Below, in pieces: positions 25,305 to 32,693 of a stretch of 48,681 bases of DNA (within the stretch, counting starts at the first letter, position 1; each line of letters begins with the position of its first letter). The stretch is from Singulisphaera sp. GP187 (GTDB taxonomy: Bacteria; Planctomycetota; Planctomycetia; Gemmatales; Gemmataceae), in NCBI GenBank assembly GCA_945905925.1, contig CAMDQN010000038.1:1-48681 (forward strand). Reading direction: 5' to 3'. The notes beneath the pieces were generated by a model that saw only the letters and a program-made list of their open reading frames with translations, did no database searches and was not told the origin of the DNA. The position numbers and the translations under genes are program-made.

Positions 25305-26810
25305 TTAACTGATGCCAGCGACCTTGCGATACAGTCGCTCGTAAGCTTCGGCGCTGCGGTCCCAACTCCAGTCTTGCGCCATCGCAGTCAGCACGATCTG
25401 CTTGAAGTCCGCGGGCCGGTCGCGGTACAGCGTCAGCGCCCACCGCACGGTTTCGTACAGTGCGTGCACGGTGTAGTCCTGGAAGCTGAAGCCGGTTGCG
25501 CGCCGGTCGGCCAGGTTCTCTTCGGTCGCGTTGATTACGGTGTCCGCGAGGCCGCCGGTCGAGCGCACCACTGGCGGCGTGCCGTACTTCAAACTGTACA
25601 TCTGGTTCAGACCGCACGGCTCGTAGCGGCTCGGCATGAGGAACAAGTCGCTCCCGGCTTCGATCACGTGCGCGAGCGTTTCGTTGAAGCCGAGGTAGAT
25701 GCCGACCTGACCCGGGTTGCGGTCGCGGAGCAGTTGTAGTTGGTCGTGGAAATGGTTGTCTCCGTCGCCTAGCACCACGAGTTGGCAACCGAGGTCGAGG
25801 AAGCCACGCGCGGCGATCAAAACGATGTCGATGCCTTTCTGCGCGACGAGCCTCGCGATCACGCCAATTACTGGCGCTGCGGGGTCTTCAGGGAGGTTAA
25901 ACCGGCGCTGGAGGTCCGCCTTGCATAGCGGCTTATTCTCGAACACGGTTTCCGGCGTGTACGGCGCCGCGATGTGCCGGTCGCGGACCGGGTTCCAGTG
26001 TTCGTAGTCGCACCCGTTCACTATGCCGGAGAGCTTCCAGTGAACGCTGGTGAGCAATCCTTCGAGTCCCTCGCCGAACTCGCGTGTCTGAATCTCTCTC
26101 GAGTAGGTCGGGCTGACCGTGGTCACCGCGTCCGCGAACACCACACCGGCTTTCAGGAAGTTCAGCCCGTAGTGTTCGAGTTGGCCCGGGTTGTAGAGCC
26201 ACTGCGGGAAGCCGGTGTAGTTCATCAGTTCGCGCGGGTACGATCCCTGGTACGCGATGTTGTGAATCGTGAACACCGATCTAATGCGCTGATAGCCAGG
26301 GTGATTGCGGTGCGTTTCGGCGAGGTACGCGGGGACGAGCCCGGTTTGCCAGTCGTTCGCGTGGATCACGTCCGGCGGGAACCCGATGTGCGGAACCAAT
26401 TCCATCACGGCGCGGCAGAAGAAAACGAACCGCTCGCCGTTGTCGCCGTAGTCACGCTTCTCACGCCCGATCTGCTCCTGATACAGCCCTCGGCCAGTGC
26501 CCAGGTCGTCGCGCTCAAAATACGGAGCGTGCTCGATGAGGAAGACCGGGACGGACGTGTTCGGCAGATAAGAACGGAACACGCGGCACGCGAGGACGCG
26601 GTCGCCCATCGGCACGGGGAGAACGATCCCGGTGCGCTCGATGGTCACCCCGGACCGGCGAACCGACTTGTAGAACGGCATCACGACGGAGACGAGGTTC
26701 CCGCGCCGGGCCAGCGCCGCGGGCAGCGCGCCGGCCACGTCCGCCAGACCGCCGGTCTTGGCGAACCCGACCACCTCGCTCGCTGCCACCAGCACACGCA
26801 ACCCGGCCAC
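25305..26810 (-). CDS. glgA: Glycogen synthase (ADP-glucose, GT5 family)
   Basis: The protein has 501 residues. GTG 26810 is preferred because GGGAGG (26816-26821 on this strand) sits five bases before it; TTG 26825 or an internal TTG are alternatives. The N-terminal fold opens LRVLVAASEVVGFAKTGGLADV, with the K-x-G-G-L ADP-glucose loop, then HANDWQTGLVPAYL. The C-terminal Rossmann domain has the retaining-transferase site PSRYEPCGLNQMYSLKYGTPP (E-x7 region) followed by STGGLADTV. It transfers glucose from ADP-glucose to the non-reducing end of alpha-1,4-glucan in the cytoplasm. No other glg gene is adjacent. Confidence 0.95.
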   Translation of the reverse strand: MAGLRVLVAASEVVGFAKTGGLADVAGALPAALARRGNLVSVVMPFYKSVRRSGVTIERTGIVLPVPMGDRVLACRVFRSYLPNTSVPVFLIEHAPYFERDDLGTGRGLYQEQIGREKRDYGDNGERFVFFCRAVMELVPHIGFPPDVIHANDWQTGLVPAYLAETHRNHPGYQRIRSVFTIHNIAYQGSYPRELMNYTGFPQWLYNPGQLEHYGLNFLKAGVVFADAVTTVSPTYSREIQTREFGEGLEGLLTSVHWKLSGIVNGCDYEHWNPVRDRHIAAPYTPETVFENKPLCKADLQRRFNLPEDPAAPVIGVIARLVAQKGIDIVLIAARGFLDLGCQLVVLGDGDNHFHDQLQLLRDRNPGQVGIYLGFNETLAHVIEAGSDLFLMPSRYEPCGLNQMYSLKYGTPPVVRSTGGLADTVINATEENLADRRATGFSFQDYTVHALYETVRWALTLYRDRPADFKQIVLTAMAQDWSWDRSAEAYERLYRKVAGIS

Positions 26811-26824
26811 AATAACCTCCCGCA

Positions 26825-26939
26825 AGTAGGCAGTGTGCAGTGAGCCTTGAGCAGGAAAACCAGAAGATCCAATCTGCTCGGCTCATGGCGAACAGAGGGA
26901 TTGTCTTATCTGCCCACTGCCCACTGCCCACCGCCCTAC
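26825..26939. repeat. Imperfect palindromic region between glgA and a secreted-protein gene
   Basis: AGTAGGCAGTGTGCAGTG (starting near 26825) is a partial complement of the CACTGCCCACTGCCCACC tract ending near 26933. Inside, GAGCAG pairs with CTGCTC around 26850-26880. It is less regular than the other elements here, so its status is doubtful. Confidence 0.45.
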
Positions 26940-28288
26940 TTCTTCTCTTCGACGATCTTTTTCGTCACACTCAGACTGCGCACGATGCGCGTGACTTCGG
27001 GCCGCAAGTCCGCGTCATCGGCGGGCAGGCGCGCCGCGACCGTTAACCCGCCGTCGGTTTGCTTCAGTACAGCATATTCGAGTCGCACCTTCTCCATCCC
27101 GAAGGTGACATCGAGCGAAAAGCGGTCCAACTGCACCGGCTCGGACCGGATTCGGACCGGCTTCTCGGTCGCGGTGATTTGCGCCTTCTCTTTCGTCAAA
27201 TAGCCCGACACCTCTTTGAGGTAGTCGTCCGGTGCGGGCACCTTTGCGGGCGTCTCAATGGTAATCAGGATTCCCGCGCCGCGAGCGTGGTCGAGCGTAA
27301 CCTGTTTGCCCTGTACCGCGCCGACGCGCCAGCCGCGCGCGTACAGGAAGCGAACCCCCAACTCTTGGTTGTCGTAAAGGAGCAGGGTGTTCTCCGCGGT
27401 CGGTTTCAGATCGAGGTCGCGCAGCGAGGCGTCGGTCAGGTCCGCAGGCATTTTCGCGACCGGCGTTCGCGTCATCGTGAACTGCCCTTCGATCGCACCG
27501 ACTGTTTGCGCCTTCCCGTCGAGCAGTTCGTGAGTACCCTTCACCGAAAGGTACGTGAGGACGTGGCTTTCGAGGTCGAAGTACGCGCTGCCGGTGAGCG
27601 TCTGTCGGTTCGGGCCGTCCTCGTTCACACCGCGAACGGTGCCACTTAACTTTAGGCGCGCCATCTGGCGCTCATTCACCTTTGCGATGCCCACGAACTC
27701 GATCGCGATCGAACCCTCTTCGACCTTCTCCATATCGGTGAGTTCGGAGATGGCTGCGGCGGACGCCTTCCACGACTGACCCGGTTTCACCGCGTTCGCG
27801 GGAAGCAAACCAGGGATGAGCGCCGGGTTGAACACGTCGGTGCGGACGACATCGATTTCGCCCCACGTGAGTGGGCCGTCCGGCGAGAACGGCGCCTTGC
27901 GCTCGCCCGCCTTGATGATGACCATTCGCCGCACCGACGGGCGGATACCAGCGTCCTGTATCGTTTCGCCCACGGTACGCTCGAATGAAACGTCTCGGTA
28001 GGCACGCACCGTTTTGAGAAACTCCGCGTCGTCCGGTTTTAAGAGACGCTCTTCGTAAACGAGTTTGCTTGTGCCCGCGACCGCGACCAGTTGCGGAGCC
28101 TTCCCTTTTTCGGTTGGAGGAAGTGCGAGTTTGCCTGTGAGTTTCACCTGCACTTCCACTTTCGTGGTGTGTCCTGGCTTGAACGGCTCCGAGAGCGTGA
28201 CCGCTTCTTGCGCGCTCGCGTGTGTCGCCAATGATGCGAGAAACAGCGTGTAAACGGCAACGCGGCGGAAACAGGTGGCTGTTCGCAT
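26936..28288 (-). CDS. Secreted protein of unknown function
   Basis: The protein has 450 residues from ATG 28288. It has a clear signal peptide (VAVYTLFLASLATHASAQEA). The body is mixed alpha/beta with no recognised motif: an N-terminal domain with long strands (TTKVEVQVKLTGKL) and a region of alternating strands (MARLKLSGTVRGVNE, GSAYFDLESHVLTYLSVKGTHELL). The C-terminal part (NQELGVRFLYARGWRVGAVQGKQV, ILITIETPAK, ARIVRSL-like VTRIVRSLSV) resembles PsbP/DUF1795-type folds, where a tyrosine/glycine turn and a terminal helix are typical. That similarity is weak. The terminal lysine-rich tail (KKIVEEKK) is unusual for an exported protein. Confidence 0.8.
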   Translation of the reverse strand: MRTATCFRRVAVYTLFLASLATHASAQEAVTLSEPFKPGHTTKVEVQVKLTGKLALPPTEKGKAPQLVAVAGTSKLVYEERLLKPDDAEFLKTVRAYRDVSFERTVGETIQDAGIRPSVRRMVIIKAGERKAPFSPDGPLTWGEIDVVRTDVFNPALIPGLLPANAVKPGQSWKASAAAISELTDMEKVEEGSIAIEFVGIAKVNERQMARLKLSGTVRGVNEDGPNRQTLTGSAYFDLESHVLTYLSVKGTHELLDGKAQTVGAIEGQFTMTRTPVAKMPADLTDASLRDLDLKPTAENTLLLYDNQELGVRFLYARGWRVGAVQGKQVTLDHARGAGILITIETPAKVPAPDDYLKEVSGYLTKEKAQITATEKPVRIRSEPVQLDRFSLDVTFGMEKVRLEYAVLKQTDGGLTVAARLPADDADLRPEVTRIVRSLSVTKKIVEEKK

Positions 28289-28579
28289 GTTGTCCTCGGG
28301 GTGGCGTGTTCGCGCGTCATTCTAGCGCGGTTCTTGTTTCGTAGTGGCGGGAACTTGATGCGAACGCGGGTTCTTTTCGTGGTGTGCGCAACTTGTGCCG
28401 GTTAGTTCGGTCGAGTGGAATACGCGAACTGGTGCGGCGCAACTCCAGTCGGCAATTGCGTTTTGCAATAAAGACACGTTGGAAGAAAAGTAAGTCTCTT
28501 CTTGACCCTCCTAGTCACGCGAGAGGCGAAGCCGGGAGTGAAATTTGCGGCCGATATGCCGAACGTAAGTTACTCTTGA

Positions 28580-28919
28580 ATCAGGACTAGTGTGAGGCGT
28601 GAAGGAACAGGTCCGGCTGGTTCAGGTGCTTTGGCAAGCGACGTGCATTGAGGTGAAATGTCTTCGCGGCTCGCGTTGAAGCGAACCTTCGAGATCAATC
28701 TGGACGAGCGTCCTGTTCTGAGTGGGTGGGGTGAAGTGAACCTCCGACACCGGAGACGTATCCAATCCGTTGGATTGGTGCAAGTCCGGATTTCGCGACA
28801 CTATTTGCCCGTTTGAGCGTTTAGGTAAGAGAGGCGGTCGCAAGGAGTATCTCCTTGCGAAAACAACGAAGTTGCGAAACCCGCGACGCGTCGGAGCGAA
28901 TACCAAATAGAGTCCTGAT
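28580..28919. ncRNA. Candidate structured RNA upstream of the sigma factor gene
   Basis: ATCAGGACT (28580-28588) and AGTCCTGAT (28911-28919) are perfectly complementary and enclose about 320 bases with several local stems: CTCCG/CGGAG (28742-28755), CCAATCC/GGATTGG (28762-28778) and CGCAAGGAG/CTCCTTGCG (28839-28859). TCTGGAC (28699-28705) can pair with GTCCGGA (28784-28790, one G-U), enclosing the first two. The stretch is less GC-rich than its surroundings and has no credible gene. The transcribed strand is not known; the sigma gene begins 88 bases later on +, so a + transcript or a long leader is favoured. It does not match tmRNA, RNase P, SRP or 6S RNA as I know them. The preceding 28289-28579 holds nothing I can identify. 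Confidence 0.4.
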
Positions 28920-29006
28920 CTCATCTTACCGCTGTGGACTCGTGCTTCGGCGTCCAGCGAAAGTTACCAAACGAGCGGGCCGTTCGCCCGCAGCCGGGAG
29001 GAGCCG

Positions 29007-30707
29007 GTGACCATTTTCAAGAATCACGCCCTGAAGGAACTGACTGAGCAACAAACCCGGTTCACCCCCGCGGTGCGCCGACAGAGCCAGATCGCCAACG
29101 CCCAGAAACTCCTGAGCGAGATCGAGCCGGGCAAGGAATACCCGTACCAATACGTCTGTTTCCGCGTCACGGAGTACCGGTCCGACACGTACCAGGATCT
29201 GCGGATCGGCGGCGACGATCTTCGCCACGACCTCAGCCAATTCATCCGCTGCGTTGAGCGGTCGGTTCCGCCGCAGCCGATCGAGCAGACCGTCGAGCCG
29301 ATGCTCACGCTCGACGAGGTGAGCAAGAAGTTTAACGTGTCCACGAAAACGATCTCGCGCTGGCGTGTGAAGGGCTTGTCCGCGCGGCGGGTCAAGGTAA
29401 ACGGGCGCAGCCAACTCGGTTTCCCGACTGTGGCCGTGGAAAAGTTCGTCGTGGAACACCGGGTGCTTGTCGAAAAAGGTGCTCGGTTCAGTCACCTGAC
29501 GGACGGCGAGAAGGAGGGAATTCTCCAACTGGCACGCGAACTGCGGGACTCCGGTGAGACGCTCACGGAGGCGAGCAAGAAAATCGCCACCCAGTTGAGC
29601 CGCAGCCCGGAGGCCGTGCGCTACACGATCAAGAACTTCGACCGCAGACACCCGGAAGGCGCGTTGTACCCGCACGCGACCGGTCCGCTCAGCGAGGTCG
29701 CGAAGCAGGAGATTTACCTGGCCAAGCGTCAGCACGAGATCGACCTGAAGAACGCCAAACCCACGGGGGATACCGTGAACCTGATCGCCAAACGGTTCGG
29801 CCGCGCCCGGTCCAGTATGTATCGGGTGGTGAACGAGGTTCGGGCCAAGGAACTGGTTCGCCAGCCGGTCGATTACATCTACAACGCCGACTTCGACGAC
29901 CCAACACGCGAAGCCGAGATGCTGGCCGCGATGCCCGGTCGCGCCGACTTCGAGGCCAAACGCGTGGGCAAGACGATTCCCAAAGACGTGCCGCCGCATA
30001 TGGCGCACCTCTACGAGTGGCCGCTGCTCACGAAGGAGCAGGAACAACATGTGTTCCGCAAGATGAACTTCCTGAAACACAAGTTGTACCAACTCCAGGA
30101 TGCGATCGACCCCACGCAGGCGAAGGTCAAAGATCTCGCACGGATCGAAGAACTGAAGACCGGGATTCGCGAGTGTCGCGACACGCTCATCAACTGCAAC
30201 CAGCGTCTCGTGTACGCGCAAGCGAAGCAGAAACTTGCGATTGGCGAACACATCGACGACTTGGTGAGTGACGGGAACCTGTCGCTGATGCGTGCGGTGG
30301 AGAAGTTCGACTACGGTCGCGGGTTCAAGTTCAGCACGTACGCGACGTGGGCGATCATGAAGAACTTCGCGCGGTCGATCCCGGACGCGAAGACGCACAA
30401 GCAACGCTACATGACGGGTCACGACGAGATGTTCGAGGCGAAGGCCGACGTGCGGACCGACGAGCACGAAGTGTTGGCGATCGCGGACCAGGCGCGTGCT
30501 CGCGTGAATCGGTTGCTCGAACACCTCGACGCCCGCACGCGAGAAGTGATTCGGATGCGTACCGGGTTGGACGGCTCCGAGGAGATGACGCTGGAGCAAA
30601 TCGGCCAGCACTTCGGGATCACGAAGGAGCGTGTGCGTCAGATCAACGTTCGCGGGATGAAGATGCTCCGCGAATGGGCCGCGAAGGAAAACGTCGAGGT
30701 TCCATAA
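29007..30707 (+). CDS. Sigma-70 family RNA polymerase sigma factor with extra N-terminal HTH modules
   Basis: The protein has 566 residues. GTG 29007 follows GGGAGGAG (28996-29003), and a GCGGGC/GCCCGC hairpin at 28975-28991 stands just before that site. Region 2 is at about 396-460 (NQRLVYAQAKQK, DLVSDGNLSLMRAVEKFDYG, GFKFSTYATWAIMKNFARSI), with the RpoD-like KFSTYATW core-binding/-10 motif. Region 4 is at about 505-557 (TREVIRMR, MTLEQIGQHFGITKERVRQI), which reads -35 elements. Before region 2 lie three helix-turn-helix-like segments: LTLDEVSKKFNVSTKTISRW (about 100-119), TEASKKIATQLSRSPEAVRY (187-206) and VNLIAKRFGRARSSMYRVVN (257-276). Region 3 is reduced. It is not the housekeeping factor by layout; it is likely a lineage-specific alternative sigma factor. 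Confidence 0.93.
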   Translation: MTIFKNHALKELTEQQTRFTPAVRRQSQIANAQKLLSEIEPGKEYPYQYVCFRVTEYRSDTYQDLRIGGDDLRHDLSQFIRCVERSVPPQPIEQTVEPMLTLDEVSKKFNVSTKTISRWRVKGLSARRVKVNGRSQLGFPTVAVEKFVVEHRVLVEKGARFSHLTDGEKEGILQLARELRDSGETLTEASKKIATQLSRSPEAVRYTIKNFDRRHPEGALYPHATGPLSEVAKQEIYLAKRQHEIDLKNAKPTGDTVNLIAKRFGRARSSMYRVVNEVRAKELVRQPVDYIYNADFDDPTREAEMLAAMPGRADFEAKRVGKTIPKDVPPHMAHLYEWPLLTKEQEQHVFRKMNFLKHKLYQLQDAIDPTQAKVKDLARIEELKTGIRECRDTLINCNQRLVYAQAKQKLAIGEHIDDLVSDGNLSLMRAVEKFDYGRGFKFSTYATWAIMKNFARSIPDAKTHKQRYMTGHDEMFEAKADVRTDEHEVLAIADQARARVNRLLEHLDARTREVIRMRTGLDGSEEMTLEQIGQHFGITKERVRQINVRGMKMLREWAAKENVEVP

Positions 30708-30745
30708 CGACTCGTTAGCCGCAAGCCGAAGGCGAGCGAGAACGA

Positions 30746-30777
30746 CGCGGCTCACCCAGAAAGCGGGGTGGGCCGCG
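30746..30777. terminator. Hairpin between sigma factor and toxin genes
   Basis: CGCGGCTCACCC (30746-30757) pairs with GGGTGGGCCGCG (30766-30777) with one mismatch and an 8-base loop. It lies between the convergent stops at 30707 and 30808. Confidence 0.65.
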
Positions 30778-30807
30778 TGCGTTTCAAGTGTTGTCGTCCG
30801 CTCGGCT

Positions 30808-31092
30808 TTACCAGTCGGCCGGGTCGCGACTTGTATGGAAAACCGAAATCACTTCGACCCGATCCGCCAACTCGCGGTAATAAACGCAGTACGGGAACTT
30901 CGCGACAACTGCGTTACGGACATCGCCTCGGACGGTGGTGTGCATTCGGGGCGACCGACCGACTCGCGTCAGCACCTCGTTAACGCGAGCGGCGAAGCGA
31001 TCGCCGAGGCCTACCCGCTGTGCCTGATAATAATCAACGGCGTCATCGTACTCCCGCCGTGCGGACGGGCGCAGGACGACCGGCAAACTCAT
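30808..31092 (-). CDS. ParE/RelE family toxin
   Basis: The protein has 94 residues from ATG 31092. The sequence follows the family plan: an N-terminal strand and helix (VVLRPSARREYDDAVDYYQAQRVGLGDRFAARV), a central R-x-S-P region (VGRSPRMHTTVRGDVRNAVVAKFPYCVYYRE) and a final strand with VEVISVFHTSRDPADW, the usual I-x-V-x-x-x-x-H-x-x-R-x-P ending. Members act by poisoning gyrase (ParE) or by mRNA cleavage (RelE); the sequence resembles the ParE side. The gene overlaps its antitoxin by four bases (ATGA), downstream of it, which is the classic order. It neutralises or kills in the cytoplasm. Confidence 0.9.
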   Translation of the reverse strand: MSLPVVLRPSARREYDDAVDYYQAQRVGLGDRFAARVNEVLTRVGRSPRMHTTVRGDVRNAVVAKFPYCVYYRELADRVEVISVFHTSRDPADW

Positions 31093-31313
31093 TGAGGAAC
31101 CCTCTTCAGGGATTCCTGATATACCTGTTCCCAGGGGATCGCCGCGTCTGGATTGGCGTCGGCTTCGGCGACTCGCTCGTCGAGCATCTTCGCCACGTCC
31201 GGCGACAACTCTCCCACGTCGGCAGGCATCAGGTCATCCAACATCACCAACAGTTCAGTTCGTTCCGCGTCGTTCAGTGATCGAATGGCTTCGAGAATCG
31301 CGTCAACGCTCAT
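31089..31313 (-). CDS. Addiction module antitoxin
   Basis: The protein has 74 residues from ATG 31313, with GGAGG (31321-31325 on this strand) seven bases upstream. MSVDAILEAIRSLNDAERTELLVMLDDL is an acidic N-terminal helix pair, and the C-terminus AEADANPDAAIPWEQVYQESLKR fits the short PF09720-type antitoxins (addiction module component, alpha-helical with a W-x-x-V/L ending). These antitoxins usually sit directly upstream of ParE toxins and bind them through the C-terminal helix, as here. Confidence 0.88.
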   Translation of the reverse strand: MSVDAILEAIRSLNDAERTELLVMLDDLMPADVGELSPDVAKMLDERVAEADANPDAAIPWEQVYQESLKRVPQ

Positions 31314-31448
31314 GCGTGGTCCTCCGGTGCGATATGGGTATCGTACCGCGTCCCGACACCGCGAGCCAAGCCGGAATCGCGGTCTTGCAGCGCGCTCCAA
31401 TCCCTGGCGATTCCCGTCCCGTCTGAATTACAGCGGTCGTCTGCCTTT

Positions 31449-31477
31449 CCGACAGGGGCGGAAATCCGCACTATGCT
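31449..31477 (+). promoter_or_regulatory. Possible sigma-70 promoter for the five-repeat protein gene
   Basis: CCGACA (31449-31454) and TATGCT (31472-31477) have a 17-base spacer and four of six matches each to the consensus hexamers, about 90 bases before the ATG at 31567. The divergent antitoxin gene starts at 31313. This is by eye only; planctomycete promoters are poorly defined. Confidence 0.35.
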
Positions 31478-31566
31478 GTTAACTGAGTTGCCGTAACTCG
31501 TCAAACACAATCCCCGAGCGGCGGCGCCCGACACCGCCCGTTCTCACTCTTTTTGAGGCTTCACCC

Positions 31567-32592
31567 ATGCGGACGCGGATCGCTGCCAGCCTTGCCGTGC
31601 TCACGGCCGTGACGGTCGTTTTGGCAGGCAGTTCATCGAACCACGCCGGCGCGCAGGACAAGACCAAAGTCACCCCGCCGACCCACCTGTACGGTCACGA
31701 CCTCCGAGTGCGCATCGGCGGTAAGGGTGACTTCGACAAGGACACTCCGCGAATCGGCGTCGAGTTCTTCCGCGACGACGCGACCAAGAGCATCGTCGCG
31801 ATCAGCGACGCCGGCTCGATCGCGGTCACGAAGGCACCCGTTGGCGCGCTGGGCAAGGACATGACGTGCAAGTGGCTGACCGCGCACGACCTGTCGTGCC
31901 GCAAGGCCGGCGAGGCCGAGTTCACAAAGACTACCAAGAAGTTCGGCGTCGAACTGTTCCAGGACCGTGCGTCGAACACGTTGCTCTACGTGTGCGAAAC
32001 GGGCAGCCTTGTACTCGCCCCAGTGCCCGGCGGGTTGGTGACCGACAAGGGTCCGAAGTGGCACCACGGGATGGAACCGAAGGTCCGCACCCCGGAGCAG
32101 GATAAGTTCGACAACGCGAAGAAATTCGGCATGGAGATTTTCAAGGACGAGAACACCGGCGGCTTGATCTACATCACCGAGACGGGCGGGGTCGCTCCGG
32201 CCCAGGCGCCCGGCGCGCCGCCGGAAGCGAAGAACATCAAGCCGCCGAAGACGATGTACGGCTTGGTGCTTCGCGTTCGCGGGGCCGACGAACCCGACTT
32301 CACCGACAAGACGAAGAAGATGGGTGTTGAGGTGTTCGAAGACCCGAACTCGAACGTGCTGTTCTACATCACGGAAGCCGGGTTCGTGGCGACGGCGCCG
32401 AACACCGCGAAGATCCCCGCCGACGCTCGCGGCGTGACGTGGAAGAGCGCGATGGCGCTTCGTGCCCGCAAGGCTGGTGAGAAGGAGTTCGAGAAGGCGA
32501 AGAAGTACGGCATCGAGGTGTTTGAGGACAACCGCACCGGGAACCTGATCTTCATCGGCGAAACCGGTTCGATCGCGGTACTGCCGAAGTAG
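31567..32592 (+). CDS. Secreted protein made of five ~63-residue repeats
   Basis: The protein has 341 residues with a signal peptide (RIAASLAVLTAVTVVLAGSSSNHAGA). The mature protein is five tandem repeats, at about 44-90, 107-153, 168-213, 232-277 and 295-340. Each follows the pattern (L)x-x-R-x-x-x-x-x-x-F-x-x-x-x-K-x-G-(V/M)E-(V/I/L)F-x-D-x-x-(S/T)x-x-L-(I/L/F)-(Y/F)I-x-E-(T/A)G-(S/G/F)-(I/V)A. Examples are FGVELFQDRASNTLLYVCET, MGVEVFEDPNSNVLFYITEA and YGIEVFEDNRTGNLIFIGET. The fold is probably a repeated beta-sandwich or propeller-like blade. No function is recognised. A perfect 28-base palindrome separates it from thiL. Confidence 0.85.
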   Translation: MRTRIAASLAVLTAVTVVLAGSSSNHAGAQDKTKVTPPTHLYGHDLRVRIGGKGDFDKDTPRIGVEFFRDDATKSIVAISDAGSIAVTKAPVGALGKDMTCKWLTAHDLSCRKAGEAEFTKTTKKFGVELFQDRASNTLLYVCETGSLVLAPVPGGLVTDKGPKWHHGMEPKVRTPEQDKFDNAKKFGMEIFKDENTGGLIYITETGGVAPAQAPGAPPEAKNIKPPKTMYGLVLRVRGADEPDFTDKTKKMGVEVFEDPNSNVLFYITEAGFVATAPNTAKIPADARGVTWKSAMALRARKAGEKEFEKAKKYGIEVFEDNRTGNLIFIGETGSIAVLPK

Positions 32593-32608
32593 TAATGTAC
32601 AAAGGTAA

Positions 32609-32677
32609 AAGGTAAAAAGTAAAAGAGGAAGACAGAGGCAGGGGAGCCATCTGTCTTCCTCTTTTACTTTTTACCTT
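32609..32677. repeat. Perfect 28-base AT-rich palindrome
   Basis: The arm at 32609-32636 (AAGGTAAAAAGTAAAAGAGG and on) is exactly complementary to 32650-32677 (TCTGTCTTCCTCTTTTACTT and on), with a 13-base loop. It is AT-rich in a GC-rich genome. It lies between convergent stops at 32592 and 32694. The poly-T side makes it a good terminator for the + strand gene. Confidence 0.9.
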
Positions 32678-32693
32678 ACTCTTCGCTGCCTTT

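Noticed and set aside
28580-28919. tmRNA, RNase P RNA, retron msr-msd, group I or group II intron, or IscB-type guide RNA
   Set aside because: Conserved cores of tmRNA and RNase P were not found, no reverse transcriptase or IscB/TnpB gene is adjacent, and no domain V or P7-like core was seen.
28622-28924. Possible 100-residue minus-strand gene in the gap before the sigma gene
   Set aside because: Codon use is unlike neighbouring genes (many AGA, TTA, CAA, TCA), no family is visible, and strong hairpins fit an RNA better.
28926-30755. Long antisense frame over the sigma factor gene
   Set aside because: Shadow; the + strand has a ribosome binding site and sigma regions 2 and 4.
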